Shown: positions 1 through 5,819, numbered from the stretch's first letter. The stretch: 10,046 nt of DNA from JASLCR01 sp036405515 (GCA_036405515.1 DASWXM010000024.1:1-10046); one strand, 5' to 3'. Numbers and translations are program-made. The notes: generated by a model not told the origin, from the sequence alone.

Positions 1-2
1 CA

Positions 3-434
3 TTTGAAAATGATAAGTCGCCATTTTTCGGCGGATGGTATACCGCAGACGCATTTATATCGTACGATAAGAATGCGGCAAAGTGGGGAACACAATCAGC
101 TGGATCGCTTGAGTATATTTGGGCAAAGAGCCAAGTAGTATTCATTATGCCGCAACCACTTGCTCTTCTTATTTTTGCTATTACACTCCTTGTGCTCGGG
201 TGGGGTATTGCATATCTTATCGTGCATTATCGTCGCACAAAGCAGATACTTGCCACATGGCGTCGCTACCGGGTGAAAGACGGTGATACGCTTGAATATC
301 TTGCGCAAGCGACTGGAACTAGCTGGAAGCGTATAGCGAAGGTAAACGGTATTAAGGCGCCATATGTATTAAATGCCGGTACGATTATCCGATTACCGAA
401 GCCAGCCGCAAAGAAGAATATAGTAAAAGGTTAG
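3..434 (+). CDS. Membrane-anchored surface protein, C-terminal part (Ig-like tail, TM helix, LysM); 5' end outside window
   Basis: The reading frame is open from the left edge (first whole codon at 3), so the ATG at 147 is an internal Met inside the membrane segment and not the start. In the 143 visible residues, 1-44 look like the last strands of an Ig-like/DUF916-type domain (FFGGWYTADAFISYD, then a V-F-I-M-P junction like the FWxIPW junction of such proteins). Residues 45-74 form one hydrophobic helix, followed by a basic stretch (HYRRTKQ, WRR). Residues 89-132 are a LysM domain (YRVKDGDTL ... IAKVNGI ... AGTIIRLP). LysM normally binds peptidoglycan or other GlcNAc polymers, yet the positive-inside rule places it here in the cytoplasm. 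The gene ends 5 nt before the next one, so they are probably one operon. The LysM and TM calls are firm; the DUF916-like assignment is inferred from a short tail. Confidence 0.85.
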   Translation, partial: FENDKSPFFGGWYTADAFISYDKNAAKWGTQSAGSLEYIWAKSQVVFIMPQPLALLIFAITLLVLGWGIAYLIVHYRRTKQILATWRRYRVKDGDTLEYLAQATGTSWKRIAKVNGIKAPYVLNAGTIIRLPKPAAKKNIVKG

Positions 435-439
435 CGAGA

Positions 440-2140
440 ATGTTAGCTAAGCAGCGTGTTATCACTGCGATGGCTATAGGGCTGCTTGCCTCGTGCTTTA
501 TCTCGTTTTTATCAGCATCGGTAAACGCAGCGACAGTAAACACAACGCTTCGACCAACTTCAGTTATCTCAAACACTGATGGCACCGGCTTTACAGGAAT
601 TTGGGCGGGCACCGGTACTCCGGGAGGGACTTGTAGCGGAATCTGTGACTATATCGATGAGGCTTCCTCCGATGGCGATACTAGTTATATAAGCGGACCG
701 AACGGTGCAGCGCCAACCGGTGTCTTTGGTATTGGAGGAGGGTCCACCAGTGGCCAAACCGCAACCTCTATCGTGGTTCATGTAGTGGCTCGGGCTGCCG
801 GCAATACTGGTACTGGATTTCCTCCAATAGTGGTTTCCCTTACTATTAATGGGTCGACGACAGCAGCACCGAATATTACATTTAATGGAATAACGTACCA
901 GGATCTTACAGCAACATTTACAGGTACATGGACAAAGGCCGCGGTAGATGCTGCAACCGTAACCGTGCGTAAGAACTCAAACGGGCTGCAGCCTACAATA
1001 AATGTCTCACAGGTCTATGTCGCAGTCACCTATAGCCGCCCACTTCATACGCAAACCGCATCACGACTATATACAAATGCCGATAGTGTGACTCCTGGAG
1101 CTCCAAAGGCGGCGACAAATACTGCGATTGAAACCTCCAAGGACGTACCGTTTCGATTACGAATGGGAATAACTCCAACCGACACTACTTGGGAATCGGG
1201 AACATGGGGTCCGCACAACAACCTGTACAAGCTTCAGTATGCTCAGCTCACAGCTGGCTCATGTTCTGCACAATCAACAGGCTGGACTGATGTTGCTTCG
1301 GGATCTGGAGCAATACGTTGGTATAATAATCCGTCTGTTGCAGACAATGCTTCCATTGGTGATCTCGGATCGAATGACGTCACGGTGAGTGGTACACGAG
1401 TCCCTCAGACGTATCGGGAGAGTAACGGGTTTACAAATACCAGCTCAATCACAACGTCGCAAACCGGTATTTGGGATTTCTCTCTCGTATCATCGGGTCA
1501 AGCAGCTGGCCTGTCGTTTTGCTTTCGGGTCATCAATAATGATGACACCGCTCTTAATTCATATATATCTGCATCATATCCTCAAATATTACTCACCGGT
1601 GATTTGGGTGTAACAATAGTGAATGTAAGTGATACAGAAGTGCCGTCTCCACTTGTACTCTTCTCGTCTATGACAACTAAAACGAACCAGTGTACGAGTA
1701 CGGCTGCCACACTCGGAACTTCGGGTCAGCGAATCCGGGCGTCAAACGCCTTGGTGACAAACGGCTGGAATGTAAGTCTGGCTGCCGCAAATCCTTCCGA
1801 TTTATGGACGTCTGGCTCGTCGTTCTATGATTTTAACGATGCATCTGGTTGTAGTGATGGAATTGACGGTGATGCATGGGGAGGGCGCTTATCTGTGAAT
1901 CTCACGCCGGCAACTATTACTCCATCTAGTGGATGTACAAACACAGGTGTCAGTAAGGGAAGCAATGCTGATTTCACAGAAGGAACAACTAATGCTATCA
2001 CTCTATTTTCGGCAACATCTGGAGCAGCGCGATTCTGTGACTGGTATTTGACTGCTGCCTCACTTACACAGCAAGTGCCGGCACAAACATTGCCCGGTAC
2101 CTACTCACTTACTATGGTATTAACAGCGACGGCACAATGA
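440..2140 (+). CDS. Secreted surface protein with WxL-like C-terminal domain
   Basis: 566 residues. An N-terminal signal peptide (basic start, hydrophobic core, likely cut after VNA at residue 30) leads into about 530 residues rich in Thr, Ser, Gly and Asn, typical of extracellular beta-sandwich proteins. Three parts can be seen. Residues about 31-200 end in VSQVYVAVTYS. Residues about 200-390 contain FRLRMGITPT, YKLQYAQL, WDFSL and SFCFRVIN, with paired cysteines. The C-terminal part, about 390-566, resembles a WxL domain: a VPSPLVLFSS start, an IRASNALVTNGWNVSL block, and a terminal PGTYSLTMVLTATAQ strand. The two strict WxL motifs are degenerate. In Firmicutes, WxL domains attach proteins non-covalently to the cell wall and work with DUF916 proteins, which fits the upstream gene. 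The ATG has AAAGG about 9 nt upstream. An LASC sequence at residues 16-19 could be read as a lipobox, but hydrophobicity continues past it. Ligand unknown. Confidence 0.85.
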   Translation: MLAKQRVITAMAIGLLASCFISFLSASVNAATVNTTLRPTSVISNTDGTGFTGIWAGTGTPGGTCSGICDYIDEASSDGDTSYISGPNGAAPTGVFGIGGGSTSGQTATSIVVHVVARAAGNTGTGFPPIVVSLTINGSTTAAPNITFNGITYQDLTATFTGTWTKAAVDAATVTVRKNSNGLQPTINVSQVYVAVTYSRPLHTQTASRLYTNADSVTPGAPKAATNTAIETSKDVPFRLRMGITPTDTTWESGTWGPHNNLYKLQYAQLTAGSCSAQSTGWTDVASGSGAIRWYNNPSVADNASIGDLGSNDVTVSGTRVPQTYRESNGFTNTSSITTSQTGIWDFSLVSSGQAAGLSFCFRVINNDDTALNSYISASYPQILLTGDLGVTIVNVSDTEVPSPLVLFSSMTTKTNQCTSTAATLGTSGQRIRASNALVTNGWNVSLAAANPSDLWTSGSSFYDFNDASGCSDGIDGDAWGGRLSVNLTPATITPSSGCTNTGVSKGSNADFTEGTTNAITLFSATSGAARFCDWYLTAASLTQQVPAQTLPGTYSLTMVLTATAQ

Positions 2141-2547
2141 AACAAAGAATAGTAAAAGGTATATTTGCGACAATCAGCTTATTTGCTGTAGTGGGAATCG
2201 TGGCTGGTATGCCAGCTGAAGCAGCGGAAAATTATAGATTTAAGATGTGGATCGCGCCTATAGAGTGTACACGTAATGAGGTCTCAGATGGAGTGACAAC
2301 GACTATCATTCTCACTCCTGAACAATGTGATGATTATTTGCATCCACCCGTCAAGCCTCAGCCTGGCAAGCCCGTTAAGCCAAACCCCTCAGCTCCTAAC
2401 GCGCCCGACACAGGCAGGTTTAGCGATATATGGACGAATATAGGTATGGTAACTATACTTTCCATATTTGGCGCTAGTATACTTACTCTGATTATCCGTG
2501 ACAAAAAGCAACTCAAGCGTAATAACTTGCAGAAAAAGCGCAGATAA
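2137..2547 (+). CDS. Small cell-wall-anchored protein with PxTG sorting signal
   Basis: 136 residues. The ATG overlaps the previous stop by 4 nt (ATGA), so translation is probably coupled. There is a signal peptide (residues 1-30, cut after AEAA), a short exported domain with two cysteines (C44, C64) that could form a disulfide, and a proline/lysine-rich stalk (about 70-90). APDTG follows at residues 89-93, then a hydrophobic helix (about 102-120) and a strongly basic tail (RDKKQLKRNN...KKRR). This is the order of a sortase substrate; Ala replaces the usual Leu of LPxTG, and about eight residues separate the motif from the helix, more than usual. Size and position match the small LPxTG member of Firmicutes csc clusters. 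No sortase gene is in the window. If no sortase accepts APDTG, the protein would simply be a single-pass membrane protein. Confidence 0.8.
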   Translation: MKQRIVKGIFATISLFAVVGIVAGMPAEAAENYRFKMWIAPIECTRNEVSDGVTTTIILTPEQCDDYLHPPVKPQPGKPVKPNPSAPNAPDTGRFSDIWTNIGMVTILSIFGASILTLIIRDKKQLKRNNLQKKRR

Positions 2548-2555
2548 CGTATAAT
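2527..2555 (+). promoter_or_regulatory. Promoter P1 of rpsL-rpsG
   Basis: TTGCAG (2527-2532), a 17-nt spacer and a perfect TATAAT (2550-2555). The -35 box lies inside the last codons of the upstream surface-protein gene, and the -10 begins 2 nt after its stop. Transcription would start near 2562, about 130 nt before rpsL. Confidence 0.65.
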
Positions 2556-2557
2556 TA

Positions 2558-2582
2558 CCGGGAAGAGTTTCCTCTTTACCGG
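2558..2582 (+). other. Hairpin after the surface operon (weak terminator or structured element)
   Basis: CCGGGAAGAG (2558-2567) pairs with CTCTTTACCGG (2572-2582) across a TTTC loop: ten pairs including one G-U, with a single bulged A. No T-run follows, so it is not a classic intrinsic terminator. It spans the predicted P1 start site and contains the -35 of P2, so it may act mainly on read-through RNA from the surface operon. Confidence 0.45.
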
Positions 2583-2602
2583 GTTTACGAAAAGTGTACA
2601 AT
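2575..2602 (+). promoter_or_regulatory. Promoter P2 of rpsL-rpsG
   Basis: TTTACC (2575-2580), a 16-nt spacer and TACAAT (2597-2602). Tandem promoters are common in front of ribosomal protein operons. Transcription would start near 2609, giving a leader of about 85 nt. Confidence 0.5.
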
Positions 2603-2627
2603 TTCGCAAATCGCGGGAAGAAAAGCC

Positions 2628-2659
2628 TTGTAGCGCTGTCTTTGCTGGACGAGCTACAA
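2628..2659 (+). other. Stem-loop in rpsL-rpsG leader RNA
   Basis: TTGTAGC (2628-2634) pairs perfectly with GCTACAA (2653-2659). A possible inner helix of GTC (2638-2640) with GAC (2648-2650) sits across a small internal loop. It lies between P2 and the rpsL ribosome binding site (GGGAG 2677-2681, 12 nt before the ATG). It lacks a terminator T-run, so a protein-binding or RNA-stability role is more likely. No known leader family is recognised. Confidence 0.45.
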
Positions 2660-2693
2660 AAATAACGTAAATAAATGGGAGTATAGTTTTTCT

Positions 2694-3107
2694 ATGCCTA
2701 CAATCAATCAATTGGTGCGAAAGCCACGCCAGACTGTGAAGAAAAAGTCAAAGTCTCCGGCGCTTGGTACAATCCATAACGCGCTGAAGACTCGTTACTA
2801 CGACCGCCAAGCTCCTTTGAAGCGTGGTGTATGTATCAAGGTGACGACAAAGACACCAAAGAAGCCTAACTCAGCGCTCCGTAAGGTTGCTCGTGTGCGC
2901 CTCACAAACAAGCAGGAAGTATGGGCTTACATCGGTGGTGAAGGTCACAATCTCCAAGAGCACGCAGTAGTGCTCGTACGTGGCGGACGTGTGCCAGACC
3001 TTCCAGGTGTACGCTACCACATAGTGCGTGGTTCACTTGACCTTCAGGGTGTTTCCAACCGCAAGCAAGGCCGTTCTAAGTACGGTACGAAGAAGGAGTC
3101 TAAGTAA
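2694..3107 (+). CDS. rpsL: 30S ribosomal protein S12 (uS12)
   Basis: 137 residues, the longer Gram-positive form with about 13 extra residues near 25-40 compared with E. coli (124). uS12 sits at the decoding centre of the small subunit and monitors codon-anticodon pairing. Clear family blocks are NQLVRKPR at the N-terminus, TPKKPNSALRKV (residues 54-65), YIGGEGHNLQEH (79-90), LPGVRYHIVRG and RKQGRSKYG. K56 corresponds to E. coli K43, so the main streptomycin-sensitivity residue is wild type. At P101 the protein has proline where E. coli has K88, within GRVPDLPG; the adjacent D102, equivalent to the methylthiolated D89, is kept. First gene of a coupled pair with rpsG; preceded by tandem promoters and a stem-loop. 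Confidence 0.99.
   Translation: MPTINQLVRKPRQTVKKKSKSPALGTIHNALKTRYYDRQAPLKRGVCIKVTTKTPKKPNSALRKVARVRLTNKQEVWAYIGGEGHNLQEHAVVLVRGGRVPDLPGVRYHIVRGSLDLQGVSNRKQGRSKYGTKKESK
3093..3098 (+). promoter_or_regulatory. Shine-Dalgarno of rpsG inside rpsL
   Basis: AAGGAG lies 8 nt before the rpsG ATG and within the last codons of rpsL. The rpsL stop and rpsG start share one base (TAATG), so ribosomes finishing S12 can restart directly on S7. This fixes the rpsG start. Confidence 0.85.
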
Positions 3108-3586
3108 TGCCACGTAAAGTTACCAAGAAGCTCCAGCGCGAGCTGAATCCAGACCGTAAGTATCAAAGTGTACTCGTACAGCGTCTTATTAACAAGTCAA
3201 TGCTTGATGGCAAGAAGCTTGTTGCTGAAAAAGCTGTGTATGGTGCACTTGAAGAAGCTGCAAAAAAGCTCAAAAGTGAAGATCCGCTTGAAGTGTTTGA
3301 AAAAGCCCTCAAGAATGTTTCACCAAACTTTGAAGTAAAAAGCCGACGTGTCGGTGGTGCAAACTACCAGATTCCATTCCCTGTACAGGGCCACCGTCAG
3401 CTACACTATGCATTCTCATGGCTCGTCCAGAGCGCTCGTGCTCGTAGCGGCATGCCGTACGAGAAACGTCTTGCAGCAGAAATCGTTGATGCCTATAACG
3501 AAGCAGGCAACGCCTTCAAGAAGAAGGAAGATACTCACAAGATGGCAGAGGCAAACCGCGCCTTTGCACACTTCGCTCGAGGCTAA
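3107..3586 (+). CDS. rpsG: 30S ribosomal protein S7 (uS7)
   Basis: 159 residues, close to the family's usual 156. uS7 is a primary binder of the 3' major domain of 16S rRNA, nucleates assembly of the 30S head and lies near the E site. Visible signatures are NPDRKYQSVLVQRLINKSMLDGKK at the N-terminal end (residues 14-37), the SRRVGGANYQIP block (residues 79-90) and the C-terminal HKMAEANRAFAHFARG. Translation starts at the TAATG overlap with rpsL, with an AAGGAG site 8 nt upstream. In E. coli, S7 represses its own operon by binding the rpsL-rpsG intergenic RNA. Here there is no intergenic space, so that mechanism cannot work in the same way. A small orphan gene follows after 1 nt. Confidence 0.99.
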   Translation: MPRKVTKKLQRELNPDRKYQSVLVQRLINKSMLDGKKLVAEKAVYGALEEAAKKLKSEDPLEVFEKALKNVSPNFEVKSRRVGGANYQIPFPVQGHRQLHYAFSWLVQSARARSGMPYEKRLAAEIVDAYNEAGNAFKKKEDTHKMAEANRAFAHFARG

Positions 3587-3587
3587 T

Positions 3588-3848
3588 ATGGTCGAACGAC
3601 AGCCTGGCCGCCCCACTGAAGGTGACTTCATGAGGGCGGCTTTGCGTTTCACGGAGGATAACTACGAAGTTGTACCTATTCACAGTCCGTTCAATCTCGG
3701 GGTGATCCAGTTTATCAGGCCTGGAAAAGCGGCAGATATGAAAATTATCAAAAACGAGCATAAATGGCAAGGACTTAGAGGGGAAGAAGAGACACTTGAG
3801 GTATTCGCTATTCGGCAACTTGCCTGGTATAGAGCTCATAGGTCTTGA
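3588..3848 (+). CDS. Orphan 86-residue protein coupled to rpsG
   Basis: I do not recognise this protein. It starts 1 nt after the rpsG stop (TAATATG) with GAGG 5 nt upstream, so it is probably made from the rpsL-rpsG mRNA. The same frame runs upstream inside rpsG, but that part is a shadow. A second possible start is the ATG at 3630, which has AAGGTGA (3619-3625) just upstream and would give 72 residues. The protein is small, soluble, of mixed charge and rich in Arg, Lys and Glu, with no signal peptide or membrane helix. It has a short beta-like central part (VVPIHSPFNLGVIQFIRPGK) and a Glu-rich then aromatic C-terminal helix (EEETLEVFAIRQLAWYRAH). Position suggests a ribosome- or translation-linked role, but that is inference only. 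Its stop overlaps the -35 box of the next gene's promoter. Confidence 0.7.
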   Translation: MVERQPGRPTEGDFMRAALRFTEDNYEVVPIHSPFNLGVIQFIRPGKAADMKIIKNEHKWQGLRGEEETLEVFAIRQLAWYRAHRS

Positions 3849-3874
3849 CGGTTGCATTTTGCTCATGCTATAAC
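3845..3874 (+). promoter_or_regulatory. Promoter of the 238-residue orphan gene
   Basis: TTGACG (3845-3850), an 18-nt spacer and TATAAC (3869-3874) with an extended TGC (3866-3868). The -35 box overlaps the TGA stop of the preceding gene. Transcription would start near 3881, giving a leader of about 42 nt before the ATG at 3923. Confidence 0.75.
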
Positions 3875-3922
3875 AAGAGCAAATGGGAGCAATACAAAAA
3901 CTTACAAGGATTCGGGACTGAT

Positions 3923-4639
3923 ATGGCTGAGGGTGAGCAAGCATTTGTTTATCCGCCTCACTTGCCACCGCGCGAAGCATGGAAAGTCAATCCTGACACT
4001 CTCCGTAAATTTTTTGCCCCGACCGATGATCGGGGATTTGTAATACCTGATGCAACTGTCGAGGTGGTTCGTGAACTTTTTGAGGATGACTACGAGTGGC
4101 CGATTGATTTACGTCATCAAGAGACACGACCGGATGTGCACCATTTTCATTGGATTGCTAGGAGATATGATCCGAAAGAATTTAATGGACGGACAGCACC
4201 GCATCGATTCCGCGAACTTCCAACTGTAAAAGGTATTGTACCAAGACAATTTCACAATGCTATTCATCAAGTTACTCTACCCCCGGCAATGCCAAGATAT
4301 AAGGATATGGCACGCCATGTGCATGCATATCAGATAGCACAGTGGCTATTTAGTAGTGCTACGAACGCCGCCGAGGCCCAGAATATACTGTCCTCTTCGT
4401 TGGTAGCGGACTCACAAGACGCAATAAGTAATGAGATGCTTATACGCCAATTTGACCGACAGTTTCGCGGATATCGATTAAATATGGAACGTCTGCTTGG
4501 AGCGACTGGACTTGAGATGTTACGACTCGATGATCCAAAATTTTCCAAAAGGAAGCCGCATGAAGTGACTAAGTTGCTTGGAAGGGTTGTGAGAAATCGT
4601 GAGATTAACTACGTGCCACTATTTAAAACGGCTGCTTGA
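3923..4639 (+). CDS. Orphan His-rich protein, possibly HNH-like
   Basis: 238 residues from the ATG at 3923. The frame is open back to a TTG at 3845, but that TTG is the -35 box of a strong promoter whose start site lies near 3881, so the upstream 26 codons would not be in the mRNA. AAGGA at 3906-3910 is a modest ribosome binding site, 12 nt away. I cannot name the family. There is no signal peptide or membrane helix. Residues 62-115 are rich in His, Arg and Pro: D71-x-H73-H74-F-H76, N88, H94 and H111-N-A-I-H115. The order D/HH ... N ... HxxxH recalls the metal site of HNH-type nucleases, but spacing and fold are unproven. The C-terminal half (about 125-238) looks helical and ends with a basic segment. 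It sits between rpsG and fusA, with no mobile-element signs nearby. Confidence 0.8.
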   Translation: MAEGEQAFVYPPHLPPREAWKVNPDTLRKFFAPTDDRGFVIPDATVEVVRELFEDDYEWPIDLRHQETRPDVHHFHWIARRYDPKEFNGRTAPHRFRELPTVKGIVPRQFHNAIHQVTLPPAMPRYKDMARHVHAYQIAQWLFSSATNAAEAQNILSSSLVADSQDAISNEMLIRQFDRQFRGYRLNMERLLGATGLEMLRLDDPKFSKRKPHEVTKLLGRVVRNREINYVPLFKTAA

Positions 4640-4679
4640 TACGAACGGATAGAGCCGCCTCTTTTAAAATGTCAATGCT

Positions 4680-4707
4680 TTGCATAACGGACACTTTGCG
4701 CTAGCAT
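4680..4707 (+). promoter_or_regulatory. Possible promoter of the 335-residue orphan gene
   Basis: TTGCAT (4680-4685), a 16-nt spacer and TAGCAT (4702-4707). The start site would fall on or next to the A of the ATG at 4714, giving a leaderless mRNA. The -10 keeps only the key T, A and final T positions. Read-through from the upstream gene is an alternative source of transcript. Confidence 0.4.
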
Positions 4708-4713
4708 GGAAGA

Positions 4714-5721
4714 ATGTCAGAGAAAGATGTCTTTTCCAGCCTTAATGAAAGCTATTTTCAGGAGTTGGACGATATATATCTTGAACCGCATGTAGCTGCA
4801 GTATTTTCACAGATGCGAATATATAACGAGTTGTTGGCAAGTGAGTACGTAGACAGTGCTCGGATAAACGAAATCATGAATGAACTGGATAGGGAGTGGA
4901 GTGCGCTTATGATGCAGCATGCAGTTGCCACTGGCTTTTTCTATTTTCCGACTATAGAGAGTGTTAGTACTCAAGAGGTTGTCGTCGAGCGCGAATATCA
5001 CGAAAATCAAGACGTTCAATTTAACGGTGTCATTCCGACTATGCTTGACCAATCCTGGGATGAAAATGGACAGCCAGTACATAAGTACGAACTTCGCATT
5101 CAGCTTATTAAAGAGGCGATTATTCCTAATGAAGAGAGTAGCTATCGCCCTCTGACTGGCAGTGCGCGTGTTGACGATATTATTTCACTCGAATTTCCGA
5201 ATATGATGTCGCCAGAACGTGCCCGACATTGGCTTGAGCATTACCACGCGGATGAGATTGAGGAAATCGACACACAACTACTTAATCCAAGTGATGAAGA
5301 ATGTGAAATGGTATGTCGACTTACTAATATGAAAGTGGATTGTGGAGAGGCGCATCAGGATGATGAGATGTTCGCAATACGTTCTTCGCAAGCATTAGAC
5401 ATATATACTAATAGCTTATTCTCCTTCGACAAAGATATGCCGTACGATGCTGTCATGCATGGAGATGGCTGGACGGTTTACGAAGACGGAGAAACTGCAC
5501 CGAGTGAAATTAGTGAGCCGACGCGTGCTCCAATCAAAATTAACAGAGTAGCATGGGTAAGTTCTCAGAACAATGAGCGTGTATTAGAGGCTCACCTTGA
5601 CGTGCATATACTTACTGACGATAAAGATGGCTTAGGGTATCATATATTATTGCCGCTGACTACAGTCAAATCACTGCATTCACTCCGTTATGCTTATTTT
5701 GGCGGCTACAACAAAGAATAG
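4714..5721 (+). CDS. Orphan acidic cytoplasmic protein, 335 residues
   Basis: I do not recognise this protein. It is strongly acidic, with many Glu and Asp and few Lys or Arg, and has no signal peptide or membrane helix, so it is probably soluble in the cytoplasm. The N-terminal third (1-80) looks helical (MRIYNELLASEYV ... INEIMNELDREWSALMMQHAV). The rest alternates beta-like stretches (KYELRIQLIKEAII, INRVAWVSS, VLEAHLDVHIL) with acidic loops (DEECEMVCRL, HQDDEM). Three cysteines are present, without a metal-site pattern. The ATG has no properly spaced Shine-Dalgarno; GGAAGA directly abuts it. Its codons are unlike those of fusA, with ATA for isoleucine used repeatedly. It lies 74 nt after the previous gene and about 100 nt before fusA. 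Confidence 0.8.
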   Translation: MSEKDVFSSLNESYFQELDDIYLEPHVAAVFSQMRIYNELLASEYVDSARINEIMNELDREWSALMMQHAVATGFFYFPTIESVSTQEVVVEREYHENQDVQFNGVIPTMLDQSWDENGQPVHKYELRIQLIKEAIIPNEESSYRPLTGSARVDDIISLEFPNMMSPERARHWLEHYHADEIEEIDTQLLNPSDEECEMVCRLTNMKVDCGEAHQDDEMFAIRSSQALDIYTNSLFSFDKDMPYDAVMHGDGWTVYEDGETAPSEISEPTRAPIKINRVAWVSSQNNERVLEAHLDVHILTDDKDGLGYHILLPLTTVKSLHSLRYAYFGGYNKE

Positions 5722-5738
5722 TAATATATAAGACTATC

Positions 5739-5747
5739 TGGTATACT
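5739..5747 (+). promoter_or_regulatory. fusA promoter (extended -10)
   Basis: TGGTATACT: an extended TG plus the -10 TATACT (5742-5747). No good -35 is present at the right distance (TAGTAA near 5719), which fits an extended -10 promoter. The leader would be about 66 nt, and fusA can be transcribed separately from rpsL-rpsG. Confidence 0.6.
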
Positions 5748-5760
5748 ATGACTAAAGCGC

Positions 5761-5786
5761 TATTTTTTATGGCAAAAAATATTTAA
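5761..5786 (+). other. fusA leader: A/T stem and five-codon mini-ORF
   Basis: TATTTTTT (5761-5768) and AAAAAATA (5774-5781) form an 8-bp all-A/T inverted repeat. Its loop carries an ATG that opens a five-codon frame (M-A-K-N-I, stop at 5784-5786). No ribosome binding site precedes it. It lies in the predicted fusA leader, upstream of the fusA Shine-Dalgarno (GAGGA 5808-5812). Confidence 0.3.
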
Positions 5787-5819
5787 CCAACTCCCACCGG
5801 AGAGAATGAGGAAACTAGA

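Noticed and set aside
147..434. A 95-residue LysM gene starting at the ATG at 147
   Set aside because: The same frame is open to the window's left edge and encodes a plausible Ig-like tail; the ATG lies inside the membrane helix.
485..496. Lipobox LASC in the signal peptide of the 566-residue protein
   Set aside because: Hydrophobic residues continue for about nine positions after the Cys, and a good signal peptidase I site (VNA) lies downstream.
2358..2711. Minus-strand frames across the rpsL upstream region
   Set aside because: They overlap the sorting-signal gene and the rpsL promoters, and lack a convincing ribosome binding site or domain.
3348..3587. N-terminal extension of the 86-residue gene inside rpsG
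   Set aside because: It is an out-of-frame shadow of rpsG. The ATG at 3588 sits right after the rpsG stop with its own GAGG.
4651..4665. Terminator-like AGAG-CCGC-CTCT followed by TTTT after the 238-residue gene
   Set aside because: The stem is only 4 bp with no extension, too weak to call a terminator.
4636..4670. Promoter TTGATA ... TAAAAT before the 335-residue gene
   Set aside because: The spacer is 23 nt, too long for a normal sigma-70 promoter.
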